Source: Bacteroidales bacterium (lineage in GTDB: Bacteria; Bacteroidota; Bacteroidia; Bacteroidales; UBA7960). From it: a DNA stretch of 6,115 nucleotides. The notes under the pieces were generated by a model. The model was not told the origin of the DNA. It worked only from the letters and a program-made list of their open reading frames with translations, and ran no database searches. Made by a program: the position numbers and the translations under genes. Position 1 is the stretch's first letter. Each line of letters begins with the position of its first letter. The DNA lies in assembly GCA_007131895.1 (NCBI GenBank), contig SLPR01000073.1:1-6115 (forward strand), given 5' to 3'. This document shows positions 1 through 5,276 of this stretch, in pieces.

Positions 1-739
1 CATGGAAGAAGACAAATACCTGTTTACCTGCGATTCCTTTGGCTGTCACTATTGCCATCACAAAATGTATGACGACCAGGTTGGCGAATTTGATGATGCC
101 TTCAAATATTATTTTGATGTCATCCTAAAACCTTTCAGCAAGTTCATGCTCAAAGCCATTGACAAAATCCGCCCCCTGGAAATCAAGGGTATCCTTACAG
201 GTCATGGCCCATTGTTACTTACCCAATGGAAGAAATGGTTAGACCTCTCAGAACAATATGCAAAGGAGGCATTGCTGGAGCCGGAAAAGAAACATGTTTT
301 CATTCCCTACGTTTCGGCATACCACAATACCGGATTGCTGGCCGAAAAAATTGCCGAAGGCATCAAGTCAACCGGCGATTATGAAGTAGAAGTAGCAGAC
401 ATTGAAACCATGCCATTAGGCGATATTGACGAAAGAGTCGCCAAAAGCAAGGGCATCATTGTGGGTTGCCCCACCATCAACCAGAACATCCTCTTGCCCG
501 TGTACCGAATGTTTGCCGTTATCAGCCCCATCAGAGACAAGGGCAAGATTGCCGGTTCGTTTGGTTCTTATGGCTGGAGTGGCGAAGCAGTAAAACTCAT
601 CAACTCCAACCTGGAAAACCTGAAACTGGATGTTCAGGGCCCCGGCGTATTCATCAAATTTACCCCTCACGAAACCGAGTTTGAAGAGTGCTTCAAATAC
701 GGTCAGGAAATTGGTAAAAAACTGGCAACAGTAGATTAA
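1..739 (+). CDS. Flavodiiron protein (class A flavoprotein, FprA/ROO type), 5'-truncated
   Basis: This is the C-terminal 245 residues of a flavodiiron protein, a cytoplasmic enzyme that reduces O2 to water and/or NO to N2O with electrons usually supplied by rubredoxin. The gene enters from the left edge; the ATG at position 2 is probably an internal Met, because the N-terminal part of the metallo-beta-lactamase domain with the HxExDH iron ligands is missing. What remains is the end of that domain: the bridging Asp in TCDSFG (residue 11 of the visible part) and the last His ligand in GILTGHGP (His68). A flavodoxin domain follows from about residue 98, with an FMN phosphate loop YVSAYHNTG (103-111), GCPTINQN (155-162) and GSFGSYGWSG (185-194). 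The protein ends where the flavodoxin domain ends, so it has no fused rubredoxin or flavin reductase module, which is the class A arrangement. No partner gene is visible, and substrate preference (O2 versus NO) cannot be read from the sequence. Confidence 0.93.
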   Translation, partial: MEEDKYLFTCDSFGCHYCHHKMYDDQVGEFDDAFKYYFDVILKPFSKFMLKAIDKIRPLEIKGILTGHGPLLLTQWKKWLDLSEQYAKEALLEPEKKHVFIPYVSAYHNTGLLAEKIAEGIKSTGDYEVEVADIETMPLGDIDERVAKSKGIIVGCPTINQNILLPVYRMFAVISPIRDKGKIAGSFGSYGWSGEAVKLINSNLENLKLDVQGPGVFIKFTPHETEFEECFKYGQEIGKKLATVD

Positions 740-763
740 ATCTTCTGAGATAGTTTAAAAGGG

Positions 764-802
764 CCACCTGTAATCATCCTTGCGATTGCCGGTGGTTTTT
801 TT
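764..802 (+). terminator. Intrinsic terminator of the flavodiiron protein gene
   Basis: A hairpin lies 24 nt after the stop codon. The arms 764-775 (CCACCTGTAATC) and 784-795 (GATTGCCGGTGG) form 12 positions with one mismatch (T769/C790) and one G-T pair, around an 8-nt loop. Seven T residues follow directly (796-802). This is a textbook rho-independent terminator and isolates the gene from what follows. Confidence 0.9.
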
Positions 803-837
803 ATCCGGATGCTTCCGGATCCTGCGGAAGCCGGAAG
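803..837. repeat. GC-rich cluster of overlapping inverted and direct repeats
   Basis: Directly after the terminator T-run there is a palindrome ATCCGGAT (803-810), a direct repeat TCCGGAT (804-810 and 814-820), a 7-bp inverted repeat GCTTCCG / CGGAAGC (811-817 and 825-831), and an alternative pairing CTTCCGG / CCGGAAG (812-818 and 831-837). The two hairpins are mutually exclusive. The cluster could be a short interspersed repeat fragment or simply decayed terminator sequence. No T-run follows it, so it is not itself an intrinsic terminator. Confidence 0.5.
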
Positions 838-962
838 TATTGAGGCAGGTGCGTTGTGCAATGCATGTGAGGGTATGATATCAAGAACCAATGAAACACC
901 CCCAATTGATTCTGCATAATGACAATTATCGCATGCATAAAAAATAAATGGGTTAAAACAAC

Positions 963-993
963 GTTTAACAGACGTTATAAACCCTTAATTTCG
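963..993 (+). promoter_or_regulatory. Probable Bacteroidota-type promoter for the 1059 lipoprotein gene
   Basis: TAATTTCG at 986-993 matches the Bacteroidota -7 consensus TAnnTTTG at all but one position. A GTTTAA sequence at 963-968 sits where the -33 TTTG element is expected, giving an 18-nt spacer between its TTTA (964-967) and the -7 TA. The same spacing is seen at the better promoter at 3653-3682. Transcription would start near 1000, leaving a leader of about 60 nt. Both elements are imperfect, so this is a candidate only. Confidence 0.35.
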
Positions 994-1058
994 CATGGCA
1001 GGAATAAACATTACATTTACCCACAGAGTTTACCTGATGTAAAACTAAAGCAGTTGTT

Positions 1059-1931
1059 TTGAAAAACATCAACCTGAGAAACACGAAAATAGAATTCATT
1101 CGCAGGCAGGCTTCGGGAATGTTACTCATTGCAGTAATCTTTCTGTTGTTAAGTTCCTGCATGCCAGGCAAACGAACAGCCCGCACTTTCATTGAAAAAA
1201 AAGACCAGGTTGCCGTTATGATAGTGCCGCCAACTTACACCTTTCTTTATTACTACCCCTACAGCTATACATTTGATTCGGAGATGCCCTCTGAAGGAGA
1301 AGACATAGAAAACAGCCACTTTCTCAAAGAAATAGATGTTGAACGTGCCACTGGGATTTTCACAGATGCACTGCTGGAGAACCTAAGAAAATATGATATC
1401 AATGTGTTTTTACCTGAACAGTTTGACCAGTTCCTCTCACACGATGGCCAAAGATATATTTTTACCGTTGCCCAGACTGAAATGGTTGAATCAGACAGAC
1501 AGCATACTGACAGAGCCCTTATTGATACCATCCTTTACAGACAAGATTTTATGCTGCGTACCGTAGAGCGAAATACATGGTTTGAATTTACTGAAGTTGA
1601 CAAACAGGAAGATGAAGCAGGAATAAAGGTGCTGTACAGTACCTTTTTTACCACCGACAATGTGGACGGGCGGTTTAGATACAGGGGATTAACAGGTGAG
1701 GTTTTATATGAATACAGTTCCTACCTCATTAGCAAAGAAGATATATATAGTCTTAATCACTTTGCTGGCACAAGAAATGCAAGGTATATTTTTGATTTCC
1801 TGCTCAACAGGTACATTGAGCAAAACGCCAGACCCTTTCTTTCGCAACCTGTTAACTTTCGTTACATTCCCAGTCAGGATAAATTGACAAGGAGTCGCGA
1901 TGACCAGCAGTTTATCATTATGCAACCATGA
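1059..1931 (+). CDS. Predicted lipoprotein of unknown function
   Basis: This 290-residue protein is one I do not recognise. It begins with an n-region containing R15-R16, a hydrophobic stretch (21-31) and a lipobox LSSC with Cys34, so it should be exported by Sec, lipidated and anchored in a membrane facing the periplasm. The residues after Cys34 (MPGKRT) are basic rather than acidic, so there is no sign of the surface-export signal used in this phylum. The mature part starts with a predicted strand (VAVMIVPP, 51-58) and a Tyr-rich stretch with six Tyr in residues 60-72, then alternating strands and helices; a strand-helix-strand order such as FTDALLENL...INVFLP is loosely like small periplasmic alpha/beta lipoproteins, but this is weak. 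The start is TTG at 1059: an in-frame stop lies at 1035-1037, and the first ATG (1119) would leave a signal peptide with no positive charge. The gene has its own terminated upstream neighbour, and the gene downstream is convergent, so it is probably monocistronic. Confidence 0.82.
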   Translation: MKNINLRNTKIEFIRRQASGMLLIAVIFLLLSSCMPGKRTARTFIEKKDQVAVMIVPPTYTFLYYYPYSYTFDSEMPSEGEDIENSHFLKEIDVERATGIFTDALLENLRKYDINVFLPEQFDQFLSHDGQRYIFTVAQTEMVESDRQHTDRALIDTILYRQDFMLRTVERNTWFEFTEVDKQEDEAGIKVLYSTFFTTDNVDGRFRYRGLTGEVLYEYSSYLISKEDIYSLNHFAGTRNARYIFDFLLNRYIEQNARPFLSQPVNFRYIPSQDKLTRSRDDQQFIIMQP

Positions 1932-1951
1932 ACCTCGCATCATTGAGAGGA

Positions 1952-2010
1952 TTCCTTGCCACCAGGAAGTTTTAAGTTTTACAGGAAATAAAAAAGGAGC
2001 CTGGTCCAGG
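1952..2010. terminator. Weak candidate terminators between convergent genes
   Basis: For the rightward gene, TTCCT (1952-1956) and AGGAA (1964-1968) form a 5-bp stem with a 7-nt loop, followed by G and TTTT (1970-1973). For the leftward gene, the palindrome CCTGGTCCAGG (2000-2010) precedes, on the minus strand, a run of six T (plus-strand A 1990-1995), but its usable stem is only 4 bp. Both are weak compared with the other two terminators in the window; their position between converging genes is the main support. Confidence 0.3.
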
Positions 2011-2045
2011 GAGGAAGAGAATAAAATTTTCTTTAAAACGCTTTA

Positions 2046-3560
2046 TTACTTTTCATCGTCATCCTCCTCAATCTCGTGATATTGGTATGCCCCCATATCC
2101 ACCCTTTCAGCCCTGCTGTTACCAAGAATGTCAAAGGGTATATCCACAGCAATGGAAGGATCACCGGCACCGATAGCGGGGCTTTGTTCCTGCAGCCTCA
2201 GGTCGTTATCAGATGTGCTTACAAATCGGGGTTGTTGATTAAACAGGCTGTTTTCAAAAAAAGAACCCAGCTGCTGATGGTGTGATGTTCGCACAAGGCT
2301 ATGATCAAACATAAAATTTGCATGGGAATTATCCGGATAGATATCGAGTAAAATTTCCTCTTGCAAACTACCATAGATTATGGAGTTGCCAAAATAGGCT
2401 TTTTCAATATTCCTTACATTTACTGTTCCGGTAGTGTCCACGAAATAGTTATTAAAAACAATGGAGGGCGTTTGTCTTATGGCACCTTGCCAGCTGTAAT
2501 AATTGCCTACGGTAAGATGACGGAAATCGTAATTTCCTCCATACTGAATTTTTATGGCATTTACTCCACAATCGGTTATTACCAGGTTACTGGCCTCCAC
2601 CCATGCGCCTCTGAGTTCCAGCCCGGTTTGGTCCATTCCGGAGATTAGAGTATTTCTGATGCGTAAGGTGGGTTCGGAAAAGCTGCCGATTGAATCCATA
2701 ATGATACCGTAGGTTCCATTCTTGATTACCGCATGGTTGATATCATGGTCTTTTGAGGTGGCTGAAAGCCAGATATACCCCCACTGCCCTGGAATGTTGC
2801 TGTAGGCGGGTTCAAGACGATCTCCCTGGATGGTAACAGGTTGTTCCATTGAGCCGTTAACCCTGAAAGAAGCCCCTGAGGTGAAAATTATGGCCGACCT
2901 GTGATGCAGATGCACATTGGTACCCTCTTCGATGGTAAGGGTTACATCGGGCGCCACAAACATTATCCCGTAAATAACATAAGGCTTGGGGCCGGACCAG
3001 ACGGTATTTTCTGCCATTACATAATAATCAATATCATTGATAGAGTCATAAAAATTGGGACGGATAAAATGGGCATCCTGCCCCCAGGCCACCAGTTTTA
3101 CATCCTGGATATTGTTGTTCACTTCAAAAACAATACTGTCGGTAATAATCAGCGGCAGGTCCTGCCCGGCAGGGTCTACGGTGACCTCCACAAAAACGAA
3201 CAAACTATCGCGTGGACCAATCTCCAGATTCCTGATGCGCGTACCTGACCGACCATCGGCATTGATACGAAAATAAGAGCCTGAACCTCCGGCAAGCTCA
3301 AGGTTTGAAATCAGCACCCTGGCATTGTGGCGATTGTATACTTTAAAAAAACGGGTGGAAGATCCTACCGTGGTAAATACAGTATCAAACAAAAGCGAAT
3401 CGGCGCTAAACTCCAGCTTCAGTGAAGGTGAGGTATCGTAATCGTCTTGCCTGCAGGACTGCATCTGCAAAACGAGAAAAAAACCAAGGACCATAAGGCC
3501 CGGAAAAGCCAGTCTTTTAAAAACCATAAAGGAGGTATTTACAAATAGATTTTCTCTCAT
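2046..3560 (-). CDS. Surface-type lipoprotein with right-handed parallel beta-helix
   Basis: This 504-residue protein has a hydrophobic signal (about 18-33) ending in a lipobox MQSC with Cys36. The following RQDDYD is acid-rich directly after the lipidated Cys, resembling the lipoprotein export signal that sends Bacteroidota lipoproteins to the outer face of the outer membrane. Residues about 46-160 look like an Ig-like beta-sandwich (LLFDTVFTTVGSSTRFFKVYN is typical of such domains in this phylum). From about 195 to 460 short repeated strands with Asn and Gly turns (VTLTIEEGT, AIIFTSGASFRVNG, GIIMDSIG, NAIKIQYGG) indicate a right-handed parallel beta-helix. The end, SPAIGAGDP...DILGN...VDMGAYQY (460-494), is the characteristic closing motif of many beta-helix surface proteins. 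The last residues are acidic (EIEEDDDEK). Beta-helix proteins often bind or cut polysaccharide, but I see no catalytic signature, so no enzyme activity is claimed. The start at 3560 is chosen over Met12, because a good -7 element lies about 30 nt upstream. It is a single-gene unit, divergent from the TPR-ribH operon. Confidence 0.88.
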   Translation of the reverse strand: MRENLFVNTSFMVFKRLAFPGLMVLGFFLVLQMQSCRQDDYDTSPSLKLEFSADSLLFDTVFTTVGSSTRFFKVYNRHNARVLISNLELAGGSGSYFRINADGRSGTRIRNLEIGPRDSLFVFVEVTVDPAGQDLPLIITDSIVFEVNNNIQDVKLVAWGQDAHFIRPNFYDSINDIDYYVMAENTVWSGPKPYVIYGIMFVAPDVTLTIEEGTNVHLHHRSAIIFTSGASFRVNGSMEQPVTIQGDRLEPAYSNIPGQWGYIWLSATSKDHDINHAVIKNGTYGIIMDSIGSFSEPTLRIRNTLISGMDQTGLELRGAWVEASNLVITDCGVNAIKIQYGGNYDFRHLTVGNYYSWQGAIRQTPSIVFNNYFVDTTGTVNVRNIEKAYFGNSIIYGSLQEEILLDIYPDNSHANFMFDHSLVRTSHHQQLGSFFENSLFNQQPRFVSTSDNDLRLQEQSPAIGAGDPSIAVDIPFDILGNSRAERVDMGAYQYHEIEEDDDEK

Positions 3561-3591
3561 TATAACTTACTGCATCCAACATTATTGCCTG

Positions 3592-3599
3592 CAAAGATA
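3592..3599 (-). promoter_or_regulatory. -7 promoter element for the beta-helix lipoprotein gene
   Basis: On the minus strand TATCTTTG (read from 3599 down to 3592) is an exact match to TAnnTTTG, about 30 nt upstream of the ATG at 3560, which implies a short leader of roughly 25 nt. No TTTG or TTG is present at the usual -33 distance, so the call rests on the -7 element alone. Confidence 0.5.
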
Positions 3600-3652
3600 A
3601 CAATAGTGTTTACTGCCTGGATTAACACTTTAGAAAAAAATACAAGAATTTA

Positions 3653-3682
3653 TTTGTAGCACGTAAAATTAGCTTAATTTTG
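3653..3682 (+). promoter_or_regulatory. Bacteroidota-type promoter for the TPR-ribH operon
   Basis: TTTG (3653-3656) and TAATTTTG (3675-3682) match the -33 and -7 elements of the main Bacteroidota sigma factor, with an 18-nt spacer, slightly short of the commonly quoted range. Transcription would start around 3687-3690 and give a leader of about 157 nt before the TPR gene. No other rightward promoter of this quality is seen between here and ribH. Confidence 0.65.
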
Positions 3683-3687
3683 CAGGC

Positions 3688-3846
3688 TGTAAGCAGCTGT
3701 AAAAGGTAACATCAAAATTATTCCGGAATTTATTAATTGCATACTAAAACCCGGAAAAACTATTAACTACCAGTAAGAAAACTATTAACCGGAAATAAAC
3801 CTCATTTTAAAAAACAGCATTCAACAAACATTTCAATTATAAACAG
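3688..3846 (+). promoter_or_regulatory. Long leader of the TPR-ribH operon with short direct repeats
   Basis: The predicted untranslated leader is A/T-rich and contains: GCTGTAA twice (3686-3692 and 3696-3702, period 10); a perfect 10-bp palindrome ATTCCGGAAT (3720-3729); AAAACTATTAAC twice (3756-3767 and 3778-3789, period 22); and CCGGAA three times (starting at 3723, 3751 and 3789), the last two bracketing the 12-nt repeats. The 22-nt period is about two helical turns, as expected for a protein binding one DNA face. I looked for the conserved blocks of an FMN riboswitch, because ribH lies downstream, and did not find them. Confidence 0.4.
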
Positions 3847-4539
3847 ATGAAGAAAGATAAAAAAAACGATCAAAGCGAAAAAAACATTGTTGCAGTAGAA
3901 GAAGCACTTAGCAAAAGTGAACAGTTTATCGAGCGCAACCAGAATTTGCTCATTGGTGTAGTAGTAGCCATTGTGCTGATTATTGCCGGTTATATTGGTT
4001 ATACAAGATTTATCCTTGAGCCGAGAGAACAACAGGCACGCTCCGAGATGTTTATGGCCGAAATGTATTTTGAGAAGGACAGTTTGCGCCTTGCCCTGGA
4101 AGGTGACGGTGCCAACCTGGGCTTTCTGGATATCATTTCAGATTTCAGCATGACTAAAACTGCCAACCTGGCAAGGTATTACGCTGGGATTTCATTTCTT
4201 AACCTGGGTGAATATGAAGATGCCATAGAGCACCTTCGCAAGTTCAGAAAAAGAGATCAACTCCTGGGAGCCATGGCATATGGCGCTATGGGTGATGCTT
4301 ACCTGCAGCTTGATAACAAAAGTGAAGCAGCAAAACAATACAGAAGAGCCGCCAACCATCAGCCTAACCCATTAACCTCGCCTGCTTTTCTCATGAAAAT
4401 GGGGATGGTATATGAATTGAAAGGAGAGCATAAAAGTGCGCTGGAGGCTTATCAAACCATTAAAACTGACTTTCCTGCAACCAACGAAGGACGCAACATA
4501 GAAAAGTATATTGCCAGAGTTAAAATGGCTCAAAAATAA
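3847..4539 (+). CDS. Single-pass membrane protein with periplasmic TPR repeats
   Basis: This 230-residue protein has a highly charged N-terminus (1-33), one transmembrane segment (about 34-52, LLIGVVVAIVLIIAGYIGY) and a C-terminal helical domain. Positively charged residues before the segment suggest the N-terminus is cytoplasmic and the TPR domain periplasmic. Three tetratricopeptide units are visible: about 107-133 (ARYYAGISFLNLGEYEDAIEHL), 141-170 (GAMGDAYLQLDNKSEAAKQY) and 178-210 (KMGMVYELKGEHKSALEAY). TPR domains mediate protein-protein contacts. The size and the N-terminal anchor plus TPR layout resemble YfgM, a helper of the SecYEG translocon and its periplasmic chaperones, but that is a resemblance in architecture only. 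The gene is first in an operon with ribH, 14 nt apart, with no visible Shine-Dalgarno sequence. The ATG at 3847 fits the charged N-terminus. Confidence 0.88.
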   Translation: MKKDKKNDQSEKNIVAVEEALSKSEQFIERNQNLLIGVVVAIVLIIAGYIGYTRFILEPREQQARSEMFMAEMYFEKDSLRLALEGDGANLGFLDIISDFSMTKTANLARYYAGISFLNLGEYEDAIEHLRKFRKRDQLLGAMAYGAMGDAYLQLDNKSEAAKQYRRAANHQPNPLTSPAFLMKMGMVYELKGEHKSALEAYQTIKTDFPATNEGRNIEKYIARVKMAQK

Positions 4540-4553
4540 AAATCCCGCACCCC

Positions 4554-5180
4554 ATGTCTGAAAAGAAAAAAAATCTTTCTGATTACGATGTTCACTCGGT
4601 CCCGGATGCAACGAATATGTCTTTTGCCATCCTGGTATCAGAATGGAACCATGAAATAACATTCGCTTTGCGCGATGGTGCTGTTGATACGCTTAAGAAG
4701 CATGGTGCAGCCGAAGAAAATATTATCGTAAAATATGTCCCCGGAAGTTTTGAACTTCCTACAGCAGCCAAAATTGCAGCCCGGAACCTTATGGTAGATG
4801 CCATAATTTGCATCGGGTGTGTTATCCAGGGTGAAACCAGGCACTTTGAGTTTATCAATAATGCCGTAGCCAATGGAATCACGCAGGTAGCAATAGAAAC
4901 CCAAATCCCGGTTATCTTTGGAGTACTTACTCCCGACACCATGGAACAAGCCAAAGACAGAGCTGGCGGAAAACATGGAAACAAAGGTGATGAAGCAGCC
5001 ATCTCGGCAATCAAAATGGCAGACCTTAGTGACGATCTTACCTACAATGATGACCCCTGGTGGGATGAGCTGGACGAGGAGTTTTATGATGATGACGACG
5101 AGTTTTATGGTGATGACGACGATGATGATCTTCCCTTTGATGACGATGACGACAAGGAAGATTTTTCGAAACTGAATTGA
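4554..5180 (+). CDS. ribH: 6,7-dimethyl-8-ribityllumazine synthase with long acidic C-terminal tail
   Basis: RibH condenses 5-amino-6-ribitylamino-uracil with 3,4-dihydroxy-2-butanone 4-phosphate to 6,7-dimethyl-8-ribityllumazine, the penultimate step of riboflavin synthesis, in the cytoplasm. The family assembles as pentamers, often as hollow 60-subunit shells. The core is intact: VSEWNHEIT (28-36, substrate-stacking aromatic Trp31), VPGSFELP (62-69), GCVIQGETRHFEF (88-100, with the catalytic His97), PVIFGVLT (119-126), EQAKDRAGGKHGNKGDEAA (131-149). The core ends near residue 158, close to the usual family length. A further 50 residues (159-208) follow that I do not know from the family: 22 Asp and 5 Glu, the blocks EFYDDDD and EFYGDDDDDD, and a run D196-D200, ending KEDFSKLN. 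The frame is continuous with the core, so this is not a sequencing frameshift that can be seen. No SD sequence precedes the ATG; translation may be coupled to the TPR gene 14 nt upstream. Confidence 0.96.
   Translation: MSEKKKNLSDYDVHSVPDATNMSFAILVSEWNHEITFALRDGAVDTLKKHGAAEENIIVKYVPGSFELPTAAKIAARNLMVDAIICIGCVIQGETRHFEFINNAVANGITQVAIETQIPVIFGVLTPDTMEQAKDRAGGKHGNKGDEAAISAIKMADLSDDLTYNDDPWWDELDEEFYDDDDEFYGDDDDDDLPFDDDDDKEDFSKLN
5079..5120 (+). repeat. 21-nt tandem duplication inside the ribH tail
   Basis: Positions 5079-5099 and 5100-5120 are adjacent 21-nt units that differ at a single base (A5089 versus G5110, giving Asp versus Gly). They encode EFYDDDD and EFYGDDD. The length is a multiple of three, so the frame is kept. 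The surrounding GAT/GAC repeats favour slippage, which is the likely origin. Confidence 0.9.
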
Positions 5181-5192
5181 TACTATTTTCAT

Positions 5193-5258
5193 AAATCAGG
5201 GTTTAAGACAATGCAATCCGGGATATAATCCCTGCGTAATCTTAAACCCTGATTTTTT
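5193..5258 (+). terminator. Long nested-hairpin terminator after ribH
   Basis: Arms 5193-5208 and 5240-5255 pair perfectly over 16 bp (core ATCAGGGTTTAAGA / TCTTAAACCCTGAT), beginning 12 nt after the ribH stop. The 3' arm runs into TTTTTT (5253-5258) and then ATTTT. The 31-nt loop folds again: GGGAT / ATCCC (5220-5224 and 5228-5232) around a 3-nt loop, with GCA / TGC (5213-5215 and 5233-5235) extending it across a bulge. It ends the TPR-ribH unit and lies only 18 nt before the fmt start codon. Confidence 0.92.
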
Positions 5259-5276
5259 ATTTTACACTATCTACAT

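Larger units (their letters stand above)
740..1058. other. Intergenic region, about 320 nt, no gene seen
   Basis: The spacer between the flavodiiron gene and the lipoprotein gene holds the terminator at 764-802, the inverted-repeat cluster at 803-837, then roughly 120 nt of unremarkable sequence, and a probable promoter near 963-993. I saw no coding frame with convincing protein character and no tRNA-like or riboswitch-like fold. A minimal start-stop pair ATGTAA lies at 1037-1042, just before the TTG start of the next gene; it is probably chance. Confidence 0.6.
3587..3687. repeat. Mirrored 9-nt sequence at the two divergent promoters
   Basis: GCCTGCAAA (3587-3595) and its exact reverse complement TTTGCAGGC (3679-3687) lie 83 nt apart. 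Each copy begins inside the TTTG of its own -7 element and runs into the first transcribed bases, so both transcripts would start in the same sequence context. It may be a shared regulatory site or initial-transcribed-sequence preference, or chance. Confidence 0.45.

Noticed and set aside
2..4. True start codon of the flavodiiron gene at the left edge
   Set aside because: The family needs about 150 more residues upstream, including most iron ligands, so this ATG is almost certainly internal to a gene cut by the window.
1037..1042. Minimal start-stop element ATGTAA before the lipoprotein gene
   Set aside because: Six bases of this kind occur often by chance in A/T-rich leaders, and nothing else supports translation control here.
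1101..1121. Twin-arginine signal (R15-R16) in the 1059 lipoprotein
   Set aside because: The residues around the two Arg do not fit the S-R-R-x-F-L-K consensus; they serve as the positive n-region of an ordinary Sec lipoprotein signal.
2901..3276. Plus-strand open frames inside the beta-helix lipoprotein gene
   Set aside because: They are opposite a continuous 504-residue frame with a signal peptide and clear domain pattern, and show no protein-like features.
3688..3846. FMN riboswitch upstream of the ribH operon
   Set aside because: The conserved G-rich and GGCGGTA-type blocks of the FMN element are absent; the leader is A/T-rich with short direct repeats instead.
4592..5192. Long open frames antisense to ribH (140 and 184 residues)
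   Set aside because: They lie fully opposite a well-supported ribH gene, give low-complexity or unfamiliar protein, and have no promoter of their own. The Asp codons of the tail read as Ile/Val-rich sequence on the other strand, which keeps the frame open by composition.
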